Shown here: positions 4,964 through 6,101 of the stretch, piece after piece | How positions within the stretch are numbered: the stretch's first letter is position 1 | Layout of the letters: every line of letters begins with the position of its first letter | Assembly: GCA_905198825.1 (NCBI GenBank) | Contig: CAJKEF010000073.1 | Location: 1-6,101, forward strand | Source: an uncultured Collinsella sp. | GTDB taxonomy: Bacteria; Actinomycetota; Coriobacteriia; Coriobacteriales; Coriobacteriaceae | Direction of reading: 5' to 3' | DNA: 6,101 nt | Translations under genes and position numbers: made by a program | The notes under the pieces: generated by a model | What the model saw: the letters and a program-made list of their open reading frames with translations, nothing else | Database searches by the model: none | Told to the model about the DNA's origin: nothing

Positions 4964-5746
4964 ATGATTCGCATCGCCTGCGACGTTCATACGCACACGC
5001 TCTTTTCCCGCCATGCGTACTCGACCCTTGAAGAGAACGTCCGCGCCGCCTCGGCAAAAAACCTTGAGCTTCTGGGCGTCACCGATCACTTCTCGTGCAT
5101 GCTCTTTGACCAGCAGACCCTCAAGAACTTCCAGTACTTCATCAACATGAGCGCTTGGCCGAAGGAGTGGAGAGGCATTCGCCTGCTTCATGGCTGCGAG
5201 GCGGACATCGTCGACGTCGAGGGGCATCTGTTCGGCTGGGACATTCCGGTGATGGCCAATATCACCGAGGAGTCTCGTCCCGAAACGACCCTGAAGGAGA
5301 AGTGCCTCTCGGCCTGCGACTACGCGATCGCGAGCATTCACCGCGATGATTTCTGCGATGATGCCACGCGCGTCCAGAACACGCAGATGTACATCAACGC
5401 GCTACAGGATCCCAAGGTCTTGATCCTCGGGCACGTGGGGCGCTCGGGTGTTGACTTCGAGCTCGACCCGGTGCTCGAGGCGGCCCGCGACCTGGGCAAG
5501 CTCATTGAGATCAATGAGTCGAGCATCGCCGAGCCCGCCAAGGCAAAGAAGTCGCTTCGGCGCTGCGAGGACGTCGCGCAGCGCTGCGCCGAGCTCGGCT
5601 GCATGGTGAGCTTCGGCTCCGATGCGCACATCTCGCCCAAGGTCGGCGGCTACGCGAAAACCAAAGAGCTCCTCGAGTCCGTCGACTTTCCCGAGGAGCT
5701 TGTCGCGTGTTCCAGCGCGGAGCGCTTCCTCTCGCTTCTTCCGTAG
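4964..5746 (+). CDS. PHP-domain phosphatase, YcdX-like (predicted metal-dependent phosphoesterase)
   Basis: A 260-residue, probably cytoplasmic enzyme with all nine residues that hold the trinuclear metal centre in YcdX-type PHP proteins: H9 and H11 (DVHTHT), H17 (RHAYSTL), H42 (VTDHF), E79 (GCEADI), H126 (ASIHRDD), H157 (LGHVGR), D220 and H222 (GSDAH). HAYSTL, FINMSAWP and the C-terminal VDFPEEL also resemble E. coli YcdX as I recall it. PHP members include histidinol phosphatase and DNA polymerase exonuclease domains; this one is a stand-alone phosphatase of unknown natural substrate, with no histidine genes nearby. The start has an excellent TGGAGG site (4951-4956) 7 bases upstream. Length is close to YcdX (about 245 residues), so it is complete. 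It appears monocistronic: the terminator at 4751 separates it from the VWA gene and the next gene is convergent. Copies of a 19-base repeat flank it on both sides. Confidence 0.9.
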   Translation: MIRIACDVHTHTLFSRHAYSTLEENVRAASAKNLELLGVTDHFSCMLFDQQTLKNFQYFINMSAWPKEWRGIRLLHGCEADIVDVEGHLFGWDIPVMANITEESRPETTLKEKCLSACDYAIASIHRDDFCDDATRVQNTQMYINALQDPKVLILGHVGRSGVDFELDPVLEAARDLGKLIEINESSIAEPAKAKKSLRRCEDVAQRCAELGCMVSFGSDAHISPKVGGYAKTKELLESVDFPEELVACSSAERFLSLLP

Positions 5747-5765
5747 TCCTCGGTAGAGTGCCCGT

Positions 5766-5809
5766 CAATCCAGACAGGCAAAAATGACTGCCAAATCAGA
5801 CAGGCTGAA
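5766..5809 (-). repeat. Two direct copies of the GCCTGTCTGATTT repeat between convergent genes
   Basis: On the minus strand, 5805-5793 reads GCCTGTCTGATTT and 5779-5767 reads GCCTGTCTGGATT, the same unit with one extra G, about 26 bases apart. The first copy, extended to 5808-5790, is identical to 4848-4866 over 19 bases in the opposite orientation. The spacer lies between the convergent PHP and exonuclease genes, where a bidirectional terminator would be expected, yet no strong GC-rich stem is present; T-rich runs (TTTTT at 5784-5780 and 5812-5808 on the minus strand) are the only terminator-like signs. Confidence 0.7.
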
Positions 5810-5821
5810 AAAGCAGGTGGG

Positions 5822-6101
5822 CTAGAGGTCGATCTGAAGCTCGACGGGGCAGTGGTCGCTGCCGTAGACCTCGGAGAGGATGCTTGCCCCCGTCACGCGG
5901 TCGGCAATGTCGTTGCTCACCAGGAAGTAGTCAATGCGCCAACCGGCGTTCTTCTCGCGTGCGCGGAAGCGATAGCTCCACCAGCTGTAGGCCCCGGCAA
6001 GGTCTGGGTGCCGAGCGCGGAACGTGTCTGTGAAGCCGGCGTCAAGCAACGCGGAGAAGCTCGCGCGCTCCTCGTCGGAGAAGCCAGCGTTGCCGCGGTT
6101 G
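5822..6101 (-). CDS. exoA: Exodeoxyribonuclease III (ExoA/XthA), C-terminal part (cut by window edge)
   Basis: The minus-strand frame is open from the window edge to the TAG at 5824-5822, giving 92 residues beginning NRGNAGFSDEERASF. Family signatures are in order: AGFSDEER, LLDAGFTDTFR, YSWWSYRFRAREKNAGWRIDY and GSDHCPVEL near the C-terminus. The last contains the conserved Asp and His of the catalytic site of exonuclease III/AP endonucleases. The protein nicks DNA at abasic sites and trims 3' ends during base excision repair. The wording WWSYR.RAR..N.GWRIDY is the ExoA type of Gram-positive bacteria. About two thirds of the gene, including the N-terminal metal ligands and the start, lies beyond the window. 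It converges on the PHP gene with 75 bases between the stop codons. Confidence 0.96.
   Translation of the reverse strand, partial: NRGNAGFSDEERASFSALLDAGFTDTFRARHPDLAGAYSWWSYRFRAREKNAGWRIDYFLVSNDIADRVTGASILSEVYGSDHCPVELQIDL

Noticed and set aside
5766..5809. CRISPR-like direct repeats
   Set aside because: There are only two imperfect units with a 26-base period and no spacer-repeat alternation or cas genes.
4847..5809. Insertion sequence with terminal inverted repeats
   Set aside because: The repeats flank a metabolic-type phosphatase with no transposase; no target-site duplication was seen, and extra copies of the same word occur elsewhere in the window. Kept as a repeat, not a mobile element.

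Overview
The window is a stretch of high-GC bacterial chromosome. Gene content and style suggest an actinobacterial gut anaerobe of the class Coriobacteriia, most likely Collinsella or a close relative. This is inferred from the tadA-glycerate kinase fusion, a VPKTG-type sortase substrate with a von Willebrand A domain, and a Gram-positive-type exonuclease III. No 16S rRNA or other marker is present to prove it.

Layout from left to right: (1) the first 29 codons of a LemA-family membrane protein on the minus strand, cut by the window edge; (2) a 211-base divergent spacer rich in inverted repeats; (3) a TetR-family repressor on the plus strand; (4) a tRNA-Ser(UGA) gene on the minus strand, ending only 2 bases from the tetR stop codon; (5) a 593-residue two-domain enzyme fusing TadA (tRNA adenosine-34 deaminase) to a type I glycerate kinase; (6) an AT-rich promoter region; (7) a 582-residue secreted, sortase-anchored VWA surface protein followed by a strong intrinsic terminator; (8) a spacer with a second large hairpin that is not a terminator; (9) a 260-residue PHP-domain phosphatase of the YcdX type; (10) a short spacer with two copies of a repeat; (11) the C-terminal 92 residues of exonuclease III (ExoA/XthA) on the minus strand, cut by the right edge.

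Most genes look like independent transcription units (tRNA processing, surface adhesion, phosphatase, DNA repair), not one pathway. Plausible functional links are the divergent TetR/LemA pair and the covalent TadA-glycerate kinase fusion. The most unexplained signal is a short word, GCCTGTCT, often extended to GCCTGTCTGATTT. It recurs in several intergenic gaps and flanks the PHP gene as a perfect 19-base inverted repeat. I saw no mobile element, CRISPR array, phage gene or complete new defence system.
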